In this document: piece after piece, positions 17,695 through 28,484 of the stretch | How positions within the stretch are numbered: the stretch's first letter is position 1 | How the letters are laid out: every line of letters starts with the position of its first letter | Assembly (NCBI GenBank): GCA_949840915.1 | Contig: CATKXY010000007.1 | Span: 1-64,000 of the forward strand | Length of the DNA stretch: 64,000 nt | Direction: 5' to 3' | Origin: an uncultured Lachnospiraceae bacterium | Lineage (GTDB): Bacteria; Bacillota; Clostridia; Lachnospirales; Lachnospiraceae | Notes under the pieces: model-generated | Database searches by the model: none | Told to the model about the DNA's origin: nothing | Seen by the model: only the letters and a program-made list of their open reading frames with translations | Translations under genes and position numbers: made by a program

Positions 17695-19242
17695 GTGACG
17701 CAGAAGAGCAGAACGGAATATTCCGCACGCAATACCACAGTGGCTGTCATAGCGCGCGTCAGCGCTATTTTGATGGGATTTGCGGCGAGAGTGGTTTTCA
17801 CCCACACCCTCAGCGAGGATTATGTGGGGATCAACGGCCTGTTTACGGATATATTAAATGTGTTGGCGCTCTCGGAGCTGGGAGTGGGAACGGCGATCAC
17901 CTATGCTCTGTACAGGCCCATCGCCGGGGGAGATATAGAGAAGCAGAAGTCGCTGATACGTCTGTACCGGTTTTTCTACAGAATGGTGGCCGTGATCGTG
18001 CTGGCGCTGGGGCTGCTGGTCATTCCCTTTATGGATATCCTGATCAGGGATCAGCCCGCGGTGGAGCATCTGACTCTGATCTATCTGATGTATCTGGCCA
18101 ATTCGGTATGCTCCTATCTGTGGGTCTACAAGAGGACGCTGATAGACGCCCATCAGCTCAGCTATATCGGGGTATTGTATCAGACGGGTTCGTGGATCCT
18201 GCAGAATATTCTGCAGATGATCGTGCTGATCACCACGGGCAATTATATCCTGTATCTGTCTATCCTGATCGTTTGTACGGTGCTCAACAATGTGGCCGTG
18301 TCCGGACGAGCGGATAAAATGTACCCGTATCTGCGGGACAAGGAGGTAACGCGGCTCTCGAAGGAGGAGCGTTCGGGTATTTTCCGGAATATTCGCGCCA
18401 TGCTGATGCACAAGGTGGGAAATGTGGCGGTGAACAACACGGACAATCTGCTGCTTTCGGCTTTGGTAGGAACGGTGAGCGTGGGAAAGTATTCCAATTA
18501 TTTTCTGATCATAGGCTCCGTCAAACAGGTTTTGGACCAGATGTTCCAGGGTATCACTGCCAGTGTGGGCAATATGGGAGTCGAGGCGGGCCGCGGGAGG
18601 ATCAAGAAGATATTCGAGGCTTCCTTTTTCATGGGACAATGGGTGTATGGACTGACCGCCATCTGTATGTATCACGTTCTTGATCTGTTTGTGGGGCTGA
18701 GCTTTGGAGAGCAGTATCTTTTTGAGAGTCAGATCACGTTGATCCTGTGTCTGAATTTTTATCTGACAGGGATGCGTCAGGCTGTCGTTGTATTCCGCGA
18801 CTCCATGGGGCTCTTCCGGTATGACAGGTATAAGGCGGTCGCGGAGGCTGTGGTGAATCTGGTGGTCTCGCTGGTACTGGGCAGGATCTGGGGAACGGCG
18901 GGAGTGTTCCTCGGGACCATGGTGAGTACGGTCACCACTTCTCTCTGGGTGGAGCCCTATATGCTGTATAAGCACAGACTGCAGGAATCCGCAGCACCCT
19001 ATTTTCTGAAATATCTGCTGTACGCTTCCGTGACTTTTCTGCTTTGGTACGGGGAGAGCTTTCTGTGCGGCTTGATCACGGGGAGCTTATGGACCGTGTG
19101 CATTCTGCGCGGCATAGTCTGTTTTGCCGTCACGAATCTGGCGTATCTGGCGCTGTATCACCGCACCAGAGAGTTTGGACTGTTGTGGAGAAAGGCGATA
19201 GAGCTGGCACGGAAGTATCGGAGGGACAGGTCTGGGGTATGA
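17695..19242 (+). CDS. Wzx-like polysaccharide flippase
   Basis: 515 aa with about 14 membrane helices and the MVF/PST family N-terminal pattern ARVSAILMGFAARVVFTHTL followed by YVGINGLFTDILNVLALSELG. These proteins flip lipid-linked oligosaccharide units to the outer face. GTG start behind TTGGAGGGAC. Its presence beside PelG implies a second, Wzx-type export route, so the locus probably makes two polymers, or modifies Pel with lipid-linked units. The stop overlaps the next start as ATGA. Confidence 0.88.
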   Translation: MTQKSRTEYSARNTTVAVIARVSAILMGFAARVVFTHTLSEDYVGINGLFTDILNVLALSELGVGTAITYALYRPIAGGDIEKQKSLIRLYRFFYRMVAVIVLALGLLVIPFMDILIRDQPAVEHLTLIYLMYLANSVCSYLWVYKRTLIDAHQLSYIGVLYQTGSWILQNILQMIVLITTGNYILYLSILIVCTVLNNVAVSGRADKMYPYLRDKEVTRLSKEERSGIFRNIRAMLMHKVGNVAVNNTDNLLLSALVGTVSVGKYSNYFLIIGSVKQVLDQMFQGITASVGNMGVEAGRGRIKKIFEASFFMGQWVYGLTAICMYHVLDLFVGLSFGEQYLFESQITLILCLNFYLTGMRQAVVVFRDSMGLFRYDRYKAVAEAVVNLVVSLVLGRIWGTAGVFLGTMVSTVTTSLWVEPYMLYKHRLQESAAPYFLKYLLYASVTFLLWYGESFLCGLITGSLWTVCILRGIVCFAVTNLAYLALYHRTREFGLLWRKAIELARKYRRDRSGV

Positions 19243-20549
19243 GAGAGGAAACAAAGAGGAAAGTCGGGAATACGGGAGCAGCACTTGGAGCGTCAGGCGG
19301 GACGGAGAGAGAAAAGCAGGCATTTTCACGGGAGGAGCATTGCCTGCTGGCACTGCTTAGAGAGGCTTTGACGGGTCTTTTACAGGAAACGGAGGATCGT
19401 TCTCCGGGAGCTTTCCCGGAACCTTTTATGGGAGCTTTTGCGGCAGACGCAGCAGACTGGGAGCGTCTGGTTCATATGGCGGAGCGCCATGGAGTGCTGC
19501 CTTTGCTGTACGATGTGCTGGCGGGGAGGGAGGAAGTGCCGTCCAATCCGCTGAGACGGACTGCGGACTCTGCCAGACAGACGGTGCAGCAGAGCTACCG
19601 CCTGCTGTTTTTGTGCAAATATCTGATGACAGGCCTGGAGCGGGACAGTGTGCACGCAGTGCTTCTGAAGGGTGTGGGAACGGCGGCTTATTATCCGGTA
19701 CCGGAGCTTCGCAAGGCGGGGGATGTGGATATCCTGCTCCTTTGTCCAGGGGAGCTCTCCCGGGCGGAGGAGACTCTTTCCAGACTGGGATGCAGGCGAA
19801 TGCAGGAACAGTCAGCCCTGCATCATGTGGCTTATCAGGCCGACGGGGGCATAGAGGTGGAGCTGCATACCATGCTGGCGGAGCCGTTTGACAACGAGCG
19901 GATGAATCAGTATATGCGGGAGCGGCTTGCGGACTGTGCCGGGCATGTGGACATGGCGGATGTGATGGGGGTGTCTCTTCCGGTGCTGGCGGGTGCCTGG
20001 CATGCCTATGAGCTGCTGCTGCATATGCTGCAGCATTTTCTGCGCTCCGGATTCGGGCTGAAGCTTCTGTGCGACTGGGTGGTGTTCTGGAACCGGGAGA
20101 CGGGCACAGAGGAGCGGGAGCAGTATCAGCGGCTGGTGACGGAGAGCCGGATCAAAGGCTTTTCCGACATGGTGACGCTGGCATGCTGCAGGTATCTGGG
20201 CCTGCCCGCGGAGCGCGTGGCGTGGATGGAACTATCGGAGGATTATGCGGTGGAGCAGTTTGTGTCAGAGATCCTGGAGGCGGAGGAATTCGGCAAATCC
20301 TCCGCAAACCGCATGGTCACTCTTCGGAGCGGAAGGCTCAAGGACTATGTGAGGGAGTTTCATCATCAGATGTGCCTGAATTTTCCCGGGGGCAGCAGAT
20401 GCTTTCTGCTTTGGCCGCTGCTCTGGCTGATCACGCTGCTTCGTTTTCTGAGAAATAACAGGAAAATCAGAAAGACATCCGGGCTTGCCATTTTAAAAAA
20501 AGCGGGACAGCGGGGAAAGATGATAGAGCAGATACGACTGTTTGAGTAG
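19239..20549 (+). CDS. nucleotidyltransferase-fold protein (NTP_transf_5 family)
   Basis: 436 aa. After a variable N-terminal stretch comes a helical region and then the nucleotidyltransferase core: LLKGVGTAAYYPVPELRKAG followed by D162-V-D164, the expected metal-binding pair, and GIEVELHTML as third acidic strand. Proteins of this family occur at the end of exopolysaccharide loci and, from memory, with PqqD-like and HPr-kinase-like proteins; PqqD domains are present at 448-702 and near 42.8 kb here. A hydrophobic C-terminal segment (CFLLWPLLWLITLLRFL) may associate with the membrane. Start chosen at the ATGA overlap with the flippase. Last gene of the polysaccharide run. Substrate unknown. 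Confidence 0.72.
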   Translation: MREETKRKVGNTGAALGASGGTEREKQAFSREEHCLLALLREALTGLLQETEDRSPGAFPEPFMGAFAADAADWERLVHMAERHGVLPLLYDVLAGREEVPSNPLRRTADSARQTVQQSYRLLFLCKYLMTGLERDSVHAVLLKGVGTAAYYPVPELRKAGDVDILLLCPGELSRAEETLSRLGCRRMQEQSALHHVAYQADGGIEVELHTMLAEPFDNERMNQYMRERLADCAGHVDMADVMGVSLPVLAGAWHAYELLLHMLQHFLRSGFGLKLLCDWVVFWNRETGTEEREQYQRLVTESRIKGFSDMVTLACCRYLGLPAERVAWMELSEDYAVEQFVSEILEAEEFGKSSANRMVTLRSGRLKDYVREFHHQMCLNFPGGSRCFLLWPLLWLITLLRFLRNNRKIRKTSGLAILKKAGQRGKMIEQIRLFE

Positions 20550-20602
20550 CTCTGGTAATTGCTTCTGTTTTATGATAAAATAGACCGGAATGGAGGAGCG
20601 TT

Positions 20603-21355
20603 ATGAAATTGATATCTTGGAATGTAAATGGGATCAGGGCCTGTCTGCAGAAGGGGTTTATGGACTTTTTTGCGCAGGCGGACGCGGATATATTCTGTCT
20701 GCAGGAGACAAAGCTGCAGGCGGGGCAGCACGATCTGGAGCTGCCGGGTTATCATCAGTTCTGGAATTATGCGGAGAAGAAGGGATATTCGGGCACGGCG
20801 CTCTTCACAAAGCAGGAGCCGCTTCAGGTGACATATGGAATCGGCGTGGAGCTTCATGATCATGAGGGGCGTGTCATCACGGCCGAGTATGAGGATTTCT
20901 ATGTGGTGACGGTGTATACTCCCAATGCCCAGAGGGAGCTGACCAGGCTGGATTACCGCATGGAGTGGGAGTCGGCATTTTTAGCCTATGTAAAGGAGCT
21001 GTCCGGGAAGAAGGGAGTGATCTTCTGCGGCGATCTGAATGTGGCGCATCAGGAGATCGATCTGAAGAATCCGAAGACTAACCGCAAAAATGCGGGATTT
21101 ACCGATGAGGAGAGGGGCTGCTTTACCAGGGTGCTGGAGAGCGGCTTTATCGATACTTTCCGGTACTTTTATCCCGATGTGACGGGCGCTTATTCCTGGT
21201 GGTCTTATATGGCCAATGCCAGGGCCAAGAATGTGGGTTGGCGTATCGACTATTTCGTGGTTTCCGAAGGCCTGAGGGACAGGTTGGAAGATGCGAAGAT
21301 CCATCCTCAGATCATGGGCTCCGATCATTGTCCCGTGGAGCTGGATATCCGATAA
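20603..21355 (+). CDS. exoA: exodeoxyribonuclease III / AP endonuclease
   Basis: 250 aa, EEP-fold DNA repair nuclease of the ExoIII/ExoA type that cleaves at abasic sites and removes 3' blocks. Motifs in order: [10 protein letters not shown] with metal-binding Asn, LQETKL with catalytic Glu, [27 protein letters not shown] and the terminal GSDHCPVEL with catalytic Asp-His. Length is standard. It has a GGAGGAG site and starts its own unit 53 nt after the polysaccharide run; addB follows after 33 nt. Confidence 0.95.
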   Translation: MKLISWNVNGIRACLQKGFMDFFAQADADIFCLQETKLQAGQHDLELPGYHQFWNYAEKKGYSGTALFTKQEPLQVTYGIGVELHDHEGRVITAEYEDFYVVTVYTPNAQRELTRLDYRMEWESAFLAYVKELSGKKGVIFCGDLNVAHQEIDLKNPKTNRKNAGFTDEERGCFTRVLESGFIDTFRYFYPDVTGAYSWWSYMANARAKNVGWRIDYFVVSEGLRDRLEDAKIHPQIMGSDHCPVELDIR

Positions 21356-21388
21356 GACAGGGGATCAAGACGCACGGGGAGTATACAA

Positions 21389-24300
21389 ATGAGTTTAAGC
21401 TTTTATTTCGGGCCGTCGGGAGCGGGCAAGAGCAGGCGGCTGTATACTGAGACGCTGGAGCGGGCCGCCGCAAATCCCGGGCAGAATTTTCTGGTGATTG
21501 TGCCGGATCAGTTTACCATGCAGACGCAGAAGGAGCTGGTGACGCTCTCGGAGCGGGGCGGTATCCTGAATATAGATGTTCTGAGCTTTGGGCGGCTTGG
21601 CCACCGTATCCTGGAGGAGGTGGGCTGGGAGAATGTGCCCGTGCTGGATGATACGGGCAAGAGTCTGGTGCTGCAGCGGGTGGCGGCGGGGCTTTCGGAG
21701 GAGCTTTCCGCGCTGGGTGGTCTGCTGAACAGACAGGGCTATATCCATGAGGTAAAGAGCGCCATCTCGGAATTTATGCAGTACGGAGTGGGTACGGAGG
21801 ATATGCCCAGACTGATCGGATACGCCGCGGGGCGGGAGGCTCTGGTGCAGAAGCTTCGGGATCTTGCGGTGCTCTACAAGGGTTTTGTGGACTATATAGA
21901 GGGAAATTTTATCACTACGGAGGAAAAGCTGGATGTGCTGGCCCGTTCTCTGGAGAAGTCGAGGCTGATTCCCGGCAGCGTGGTGATTTTTGACGGTTTT
22001 ACAGGGTTTACTCCCATCCAGAACCGGGTGATTCAGGAGCTGATGCGCCTGTGTCATGAGGTGATCGTCACGGTGACTCTGGGGGAGGGGGAAAATCCTT
22101 ATGTGCAGGACGGCGAGCAGCGCCTGTTTCATCTGAGCAAGAAGACGGTGGCGGATCTGGACCGTCTGGCACAGGGAGCGGGCGTACAAAGGGGACGGGA
22201 CGTGTTTCTGGCAAAGGAGGCGGACAGGCATCGCTTTGCGGGCGCCCCGGCCTTGGAACATCTGGAGCGGAGTCTGTTTCGATATCCTTTTGAGGTCTAC
22301 AGCGGACCGCAGCGGGAGATCCGGCTGTTTGAGACCCTTTCTCCCAGAGAGGAGGTACATCAGACCGGATTGGAGATCTGCCGTCTGCTCAGAGAAGAGG
22401 GACTGGCCTACCGGGATATCGCCATAGTTGTCGGAGATTTGGAAGGCTATGCTCCCTATGTGGAGTCTGAGTTTGGACGCATGGGTATTCCCTGCTTTCT
22501 GGACCGCACCAGAGGGATCGTGCTGAACCCCATGATCGAGTATATCAAGAGCGCGCTGGAGCTGTTTGAGCGGGATTTTTCGTATCAGGCAGTGTTTCAT
22601 TATCTGCGCAGCGGTCTGGCGGACATGGAGCCGGAGGATATCGATGAATTGGAAAACTACTGTCTGCAGACAGGAATCCGGGGCTGGCGGAGCTGGAGCC
22701 GCAGCTTTACCCGTAAGACGGTACTGATGGGGGAGGATGAGGAGGAGCTGTCCCGCCTGAATGAACTGCGGGAGCGGTTTGCGCGGCAGGTGGAAATGCT
22801 GCATATGAGAGACAGGGCGCCTGCGGCGGAGTATGTGGACAGGCTGTATGAATTTCTTGTGGCGAACCGTGTACAGCAGAAGCTCTCTGAGTACGAGAGA
22901 CGGTTCGGGGAGACTCAGGAGATCTCCCGTGCCAGAGAATATGCTCAGATTTATCGTCTGGTAATGGAGCTTTTGGAGCAGGTACACCAGCTTCTGGGAC
23001 AGGAGTCTGTGACGTTGAAGGAATTCCGGGATATTCTGGAGTCCGGTTTCGGGGAGATTGAGGTGGGCACCATTCCCCAGAATGTGGACCGCATCACAGT
23101 GGGAGATATGGAGCGTACCCGCTTAAAGCAGGTGAAGGTCTTGTTTTTTCTGGGTGTGAATGACGGCAATATCCCCAGAAACACCTCCAAGGGCGGTGTG
23201 ATCTCGGATATGGACAGGGAATTTTTACGGGAGTCTGATCTGGAGCTTGCACCTTCGCCCAGACAGCAGATGTATATTCAGCGTCTGTATCTGTACCTGA
23301 ATATGACCAAGCCTTCAAAGCGTCTGTATCTGTCTTATTCCAGAGTAAACAGCGCAGGGAAGAGTCTGCGGCCATCCTATCTGATCGAGGTGGTGCAGAG
23401 CATTTTCCCGGGACTTTCGGTGGAATTTCCGGCCAATCTGCCTGCGGCGGAGCAGATCGTTAATCCCCTGCAGGGCAGGGAATTTCTGGCGGGGAAACTG
23501 CGGGAATACGCGGAGGGCGTCATCGGGGACGATGCGGCGAGAACGGAATTTTTCACGATTTATCAGGTCTTCGGGGAGGGGACTGCGAACGGGGACAGAG
23601 AGCGGCTTACCAAGGCGGCCTTTGCCAGATACCGGGATGCGGGACTGTCCCGCATGGTGGCCCGGCTGCTGTACGGGCAGCATCTGCAGAACAGTGTGAG
23701 CAGGCTGGAGACTTTCGCCGCCTGTGCGTACCGGCATTTTCTGCAGTATGGCCTGTCCCTGCGGGAGCGGGAGGAGTTCGGATTTGAGAGCGTGGATATG
23801 GGCAATGTGTATCACGCGGTGCTGGAGCGGTTCGGAGGGCAGCTTACGGAGCATGGCTATACATGGTTTGACTTCCCGGAGGAGTTTGGGGAGCGGGCGG
23901 TGCGGGAGGCTCTGGAGGCCTACGCGGCGGTGTATGGGGACACGGTGCTCTACAGCAGCGCACGCAATGAGTATGCGCTGACGAGAATGGGGAGGATTCT
24001 CACCCGGACGGTGATCACGCTTCAGGATCAGTTGAAAAAGGGGAGCTTTCAGCCTGAGGAATATGAGCTTTCCTTCCGCTTTGCCACGGATCTGGAGAGC
24101 ATTCATGTGACGCTGTCCGAGGACGAGCGCATGCATCTGCAGGGGCGTATCGACAGGATCGACACGGCGCGGGATGAGCAGCATGTCTATGTGAAGGTCA
24201 TCGATTATAAGTCAGGCAGCCGCCAGTTTGATCTGGTGGCGCTGTATTACGGGCTTCAGCTTCAGCTTGTAGTCTATATGAACGCCGCCATGGAGCTGGA

Positions 24301-24892
24301 GGCGCGAAAGTACCCGGACAAGGAGATCGTTCCCGCCGCGCTTTTGTATTATCACATCGACGATCCCACGGTGGAGACGGCGGTGGAGCTCACGGAGGAG
24401 GAGCTGCGGGCTCGGCTCGTGAGCCAGCTTCGGATGAACGGGGTGGTGAACGGGGATCCGGGGATCGCCGAGAAGCTGGATCACACCATGGAGAGCCGTT
24501 CCGACGTGATTCCCGTGGAGCGCAGGAAGGACGGGAGCTTCAGCGCCCGCTCCGGCATCCTGAGCGGCGAGGAGCTTAAACTTGCGTCAGATTATGTAAA
24601 CAAAAAGATCCGGGAGATCGGGAAGCAGATGCTGGACGGCTGTATCAGCGTCAATCCCTATGAAAAGGGGGCGGCGGAGGCAGCATGCACATACTGCGTT
24701 TACAAAAAGGTGTGCGGTTTTGACAATGCCATCCCGGGATATACCGGGCGCAGGCTGGAGGATCTGGACAAAGAGACGGTGCTGCAGCGGATGGCGTCAT
24801 ACGGAACGGGTGAAACATATGTGACAGGAAAGGACGGCGGGAATGGCCATAGCGTTCACTCCGGAACAGGAGCAGGTGATACAACTTCATGA
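21389..24892 (+). CDS. addB: AddB subunit of helicase-nuclease AddAB
   Basis: 1167 aa. AddB processes double-strand breaks together with AddA and scans for Chi. Visible: N-terminal P-loop GPSGAGKS, a UvrD-like but degenerate helicase core, and a C-terminal PD-(D/E)XK nuclease segment (VIDYKSGSRQFD). The four cysteines of the Fe-S staple are present at C779, C1100, C1103 and C1109. Length is usual for Clostridia. It overlaps addA by 50 nt, so the subunits are probably co-translated. Confidence 0.95.
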   Translation: MSLSFYFGPSGAGKSRRLYTETLERAAANPGQNFLVIVPDQFTMQTQKELVTLSERGGILNIDVLSFGRLGHRILEEVGWENVPVLDDTGKSLVLQRVAAGLSEELSALGGLLNRQGYIHEVKSAISEFMQYGVGTEDMPRLIGYAAGREALVQKLRDLAVLYKGFVDYIEGNFITTEEKLDVLARSLEKSRLIPGSVVIFDGFTGFTPIQNRVIQELMRLCHEVIVTVTLGEGENPYVQDGEQRLFHLSKKTVADLDRLAQGAGVQRGRDVFLAKEADRHRFAGAPALEHLERSLFRYPFEVYSGPQREIRLFETLSPREEVHQTGLEICRLLREEGLAYRDIAIVVGDLEGYAPYVESEFGRMGIPCFLDRTRGIVLNPMIEYIKSALELFERDFSYQAVFHYLRSGLADMEPEDIDELENYCLQTGIRGWRSWSRSFTRKTVLMGEDEEELSRLNELRERFARQVEMLHMRDRAPAAEYVDRLYEFLVANRVQQKLSEYERRFGETQEISRAREYAQIYRLVMELLEQVHQLLGQESVTLKEFRDILESGFGEIEVGTIPQNVDRITVGDMERTRLKQVKVLFFLGVNDGNIPRNTSKGGVISDMDREFLRESDLELAPSPRQQMYIQRLYLYLNMTKPSKRLYLSYSRVNSAGKSLRPSYLIEVVQSIFPGLSVEFPANLPAAEQIVNPLQGREFLAGKLREYAEGVIGDDAARTEFFTIYQVFGEGTANGDRERLTKAAFARYRDAGLSRMVARLLYGQHLQNSVSRLETFAACAYRHFLQYGLSLREREEFGFESVDMGNVYHAVLERFGGQLTEHGYTWFDFPEEFGERAVREALEAYAAVYGDTVLYSSARNEYALTRMGRILTRTVITLQDQLKKGSFQPEEYELSFRFATDLESIHVTLSEDERMHLQGRIDRIDTARDEQHVYVKVIDYKSGSRQFDLVALYYGLQLQLVVYMNAAMELEARKYPDKEIVPAALLYYHIDDPTVETAVELTEEELRARLVSQLRMNGVVNGDPGIAEKLDHTMESRSDVIPVERRKDGSFSARSGILSGEELKLASDYVNKKIREIGKQMLDGCISVNPYEKGAAEAACTYCVYKKVCGFDNAIPGYTGRRLEDLDKETVLQRMASYGTGETYVTGKDGGNGHSVHSGTGAGDTTS

Positions 24893-27800
24893 CCGGAATA
24901 TTCTGGTGTCTGCAGCGGCGGGCAGCGGCAAGACGGCGGTGCTTGTGGAGCGGATCGTCCGCATGGTCTGCGACGAGGCGCGTCCGGTGGATATCGACAG
25001 ACTGCTGATTGTCACCTTCACCAATGCCGCCGCGGCACAGATGCGGGAGCGTATTGCGGCCGGTATTGCCGCGGTGCTGCGGGAGCACCCGGAATCGGAG
25101 CATATCCAGCGGCAGTCCACGCTGATTCACAATGCCCAGATCACTACCATCGACAGCTTCTGTCTCTTTCTCATACGCAATCACTTCCATGAGATCGGGC
25201 TGGATCCGGCGTTTCGGGTGGCGGATGAAAATGAGGTGGGACTTCTCGCACAGGAGGTTCTGGCAGAGCTTTTGGAGGAGTGTTATGCGGAGGGCAGTCA
25301 GGCGTTTTTGCACTGTGTGGAGTTTTTCTGCCCCGGGGGGCGGGAGCGGGTGCTGGAGGCGGATATCCTGAGTCTGTCCGGCCATGCGGCAAGCTGTCCC
25401 TTTCCTGTGGAGTGGCTGAATGCCCGCAGACAGGATTATGGAGCCGAGACGGCACAGGAGCTTCTTGCGGGAGACGCGGGTCAGTATCTGAAGCGTTATG
25501 CGGACGCCATGCTGGACGGGTGTGTTGAGAAGCTCCGGGAGGTGCAGCGGCTGTGCGAGAGCCCCGACGGCCCCTATATGTATGGCGAGCTGGCGGAGCG
25601 GGAGCTGGAGGAGCTTGCGGCACTGCGCGGGCGGGATTCTCTTGCGGAGTACAGTGTGCGAATTCCGAGCTTTGTCTTTGGCAGGCTGCCCGTGAAAAAG
25701 GATGAGAGCGTTTCGGCCGCAAAGAGAGAGCGGGCAAAGGCGCTTCGGACACAGGCGAAGGAGATTCTGCAGGATCTGGGAACGGTGTTTTTTCAGACGC
25801 CTGCGGAGCTTGCGGCAGCTCAGTCCAAGGCCTGTGAGGCGGCGGTAAACACGCTCATAGATCTGACGCTGGAGTTTGACCGGAGAATGCGGCAGTGCAA
25901 GCTGGAGCGTAAGATCATTGATTTCTCGGACATGGAGCATTATGCGCTGGAGATACTGCTGGAGCGGGACGGGGAAGAGGTGAAGCCCGGGAGAGTGGCG
26001 AGAGAGTACGCCCAGTATTTTCATGAAATTCTCATAGACGAGTACCAGGACAGCAATCTGGTGCAGGAATATCTTTTGAAAGCCGTGTCCGGGGAGGACA
26101 GGGGGCGGTTCAACCGTTTTATGGTTGGGGATGTCAAGCAGAGTATCTATCGGTTTCGTCTGGCGAGACCGGAGCTGTTTCTGGAAAAGTATGATCGTTA
26201 TGAGGAGAATGGGACTGACCGCTGCCGGATTGATCTGAGCCGGAATTTCAGGAGCCGTCCGCAGGTGGTGGACACGGTGAATTCCGTGTTTCGCAGACTG
26301 ATGAGCCGCAGGATCGGCGGTATCGATTATGATGACCGGGCGGCGCTGTATGCTGGGGCGGAGTATCCCGAATCGCGTGAACATCAGAGCGAATTTCTGT
26401 TGGTGGAGAAGCCGGGCAGGGAGGAGGAACTGAATGCCAGACAGGCGGAGGCGCTTGCCGTGGCAATGCGCATCAAGGAGCTGCGCAGGAGCTTTGAGGT
26501 GCTGGACAAGGAGAGCGGAAAGCTGCGTCCGGTGCGTTACTCGGACATGGTGATCCTGCTTCGGGCTGTCCAAGGCTGGGATGAGGAATTCAGAACGGTG
26601 CTTGCACAGGAGGGAATTCCCGTCTATATCACTGCAAAGACAGGCTATTTTGCCGCCACCGAGGTGCAGGAGCTCTTGCAGGTGCTGCGGGTGCTGGATA
26701 ATCCCAGACAGGATATTCCGCTGTACGGTATGCTGAAATCGGTGTTCGGGGGATTTTCCGAGGAGGAGATTGCGCTGCTTCGGGCGTGCGGCGGCAGACG
26801 TTCTCTGTACGAGGCGCTGTGTGTCTGGGAGCGAGGGGAACATCGGGAGCCTGACGAGGCAGAGACCGGGGGGCTGCAGGAGAGAGCGGCCCGTTTTCTG
26901 GAGAAACTGAGACGTTACCGCGGCTATACGGTGTACATGCCTATCCGCGAGCTGCTACAGAGACTGGTGGAGGATCATGACTATCTGAATTATGTGTCGG
27001 CTCTGCCTGCGGGCGGCAGGCGCAGGGCCAATGTGGAGATGCTGTTTACCAAGGCCTCTGATTTTGAGAAGACCAGTTATTTCGGCCTGTTTCATTTTGT
27101 GCGGTATATGGAACAGCTGGAAAAGTATGACGTGGATTACGGCGAGGCGGATCTGCTGGATGAGAATGCGGATGTGGTGTGTATCATGAGTATCCACAAG
27201 TCCAAGGGACTGGAATTTGCGGTGACCTTTGTGTCTGGCCTTGCAAAACGCTTTTCCGTGCGGGATTACAGCCAAGCCATGATCGTGGATATGGATATGG
27301 GGGTGGGCGTGACCTATGTCCAGCCAGAGAAGCGTGTGCGCAACAAAACGCTGCGTCAGAAGGTGATTGCCGGAAAGATGCGAGAGGAGAATCTGGCGGA
27401 GGAGCTGCGTGTGCTCTATGTAGCGCTGACCAGAGCCCGGGAGAAGCTGATTCTGACCGCCGCACTGGATCATGCGCAGGAGAAGTGGGAGGCGGCAAAG
27501 GAGTTTCCCTGTGAACGGCTCAGTTATCCCGACTTTATTGAGGCGGGGAGTTACCTGGACTTTTTGATGCCTGTTCTGGCGGGGACAGATCTGCAGGTGC
27601 GGATCGTAGGCAGAGAGGATCTGGAGGCCGGGGCGCTTGCTGAGCAGTTTGACATGGCGGGCAGCCTGGAGGCGCTGCAGTATGCCGGAGATTATGCGGA
27701 TGACGCGGCGGCGGAGAGACTGCGGGACAGGCTCGCTTTTGTCTATCCACACCGGAATCTGGAAAAGCTTTATACGAAAACTACGGTGTCGGAGCTGAAG

Positions 27801-28484
27801 ATCGCGGCTATGGCCGATCGGGACGAGGCGGCCTTTCACGCTTTTGAAGAGAGAGAAGTCGTGCCTTATATACCTGCGTTTCGCAGGGAGCGGGAGCAGG
27901 TGAGCGGCGCCGTCCGGGGAAATGCGTTTCACCGGGTTATGGAGCTTTTGGATTTTCAGGCGATCCTGGGCGGACAGCTTGCGGAACCTCCGGCAGAATA
28001 TGCCGGTTACCGCAAGGCTTTGGATCAGAAGAGACTGGAGCGGGACCTGCAGAGCTTTCTGGAGGGAGAAGTATCGGATCTGCGTCTTGCCCGGGAGTAT
28101 TATGACGCGGTGAACAGACGGAAGGTGGCCGGATTTCTGATGTCTGAGCCGGCCTGGCGAATGTGGGCGGCACAGCTTCGGGGAGAGCTTTACAGAGAGC
28201 AGCCCTTTGTGCTGGGAATCGGCGCAAAACGGCTCTCCGGGGAATTCCCCGGAGAGGAGACCGTGCTGATTCAGGGCATCATCGACGTCTTCTGGGTGGA
28301 AAACGGCGAGGTTGTGCTGCTGGATTACAAGACGGATGTGGTAGACAGCATGGGTGAACTGTGGAACCGCTATGAGGTACAGCTGACCTATTATCAGGAA
28401 GCGCTCGAAAAGCTGACCTGTAAGCGGGTGAAAGAGAAGGGGCTCTATTCCTTCTATCTGGAAGGATATGAAGGAATAGAGTGA
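24843..28484 (+). CDS. addA: AddA subunit of helicase-nuclease AddAB
   Basis: 1213 aa. UvrD-family 3'-5' helicase with Walker A SAAAGSGKT (K30), Walker B ILIDEYQDSN, GDVKQSIYRFRLARP, VCIMSIHKSKGLEF and LYVALTRAREKL helicase motifs, then a C-terminal nuclease domain with VVLLDYKTD. Functions with AddB in recombination repair. Starts inside the addB reading frame (50-nt overlap). The stop codon lies in a hairpin shared with the convergent thiT stop. Confidence 0.96.
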   Translation: MAIAFTPEQEQVIQLHDRNILVSAAAGSGKTAVLVERIVRMVCDEARPVDIDRLLIVTFTNAAAAQMRERIAAGIAAVLREHPESEHIQRQSTLIHNAQITTIDSFCLFLIRNHFHEIGLDPAFRVADENEVGLLAQEVLAELLEECYAEGSQAFLHCVEFFCPGGRERVLEADILSLSGHAASCPFPVEWLNARRQDYGAETAQELLAGDAGQYLKRYADAMLDGCVEKLREVQRLCESPDGPYMYGELAERELEELAALRGRDSLAEYSVRIPSFVFGRLPVKKDESVSAAKRERAKALRTQAKEILQDLGTVFFQTPAELAAAQSKACEAAVNTLIDLTLEFDRRMRQCKLERKIIDFSDMEHYALEILLERDGEEVKPGRVAREYAQYFHEILIDEYQDSNLVQEYLLKAVSGEDRGRFNRFMVGDVKQSIYRFRLARPELFLEKYDRYEENGTDRCRIDLSRNFRSRPQVVDTVNSVFRRLMSRRIGGIDYDDRAALYAGAEYPESREHQSEFLLVEKPGREEELNARQAEALAVAMRIKELRRSFEVLDKESGKLRPVRYSDMVILLRAVQGWDEEFRTVLAQEGIPVYITAKTGYFAATEVQELLQVLRVLDNPRQDIPLYGMLKSVFGGFSEEEIALLRACGGRRSLYEALCVWERGEHREPDEAETGGLQERAARFLEKLRRYRGYTVYMPIRELLQRLVEDHDYLNYVSALPAGGRRRANVEMLFTKASDFEKTSYFGLFHFVRYMEQLEKYDVDYGEADLLDENADVVCIMSIHKSKGLEFAVTFVSGLAKRFSVRDYSQAMIVDMDMGVGVTYVQPEKRVRNKTLRQKVIAGKMREENLAEELRVLYVALTRAREKLILTAALDHAQEKWEAAKEFPCERLSYPDFIEAGSYLDFLMPVLAGTDLQVRIVGREDLEAGALAEQFDMAGSLEALQYAGDYADDAAAERLRDRLAFVYPHRNLEKLYTKTTVSELKIAAMADRDEAAFHAFEEREVVPYIPAFRREREQVSGAVRGNAFHRVMELLDFQAILGGQLAEPPAEYAGYRKALDQKRLERDLQSFLEGEVSDLRLAREYYDAVNRRKVAGFLMSEPAWRMWAAQLRGELYREQPFVLGIGAKRLSGEFPGEETVLIQGIIDVFWVENGEVVLLDYKTDVVDSMGELWNRYEVQLTYYQEALEKLTCKRVKEKGLYSFYLEGYEGIE

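Noticed and set aside
24651-26843. 730-aa open frame antisense to addA/addB
   Set aside because: Lies wholly opposite two well-conserved genes; composition is that of a shadow frame.
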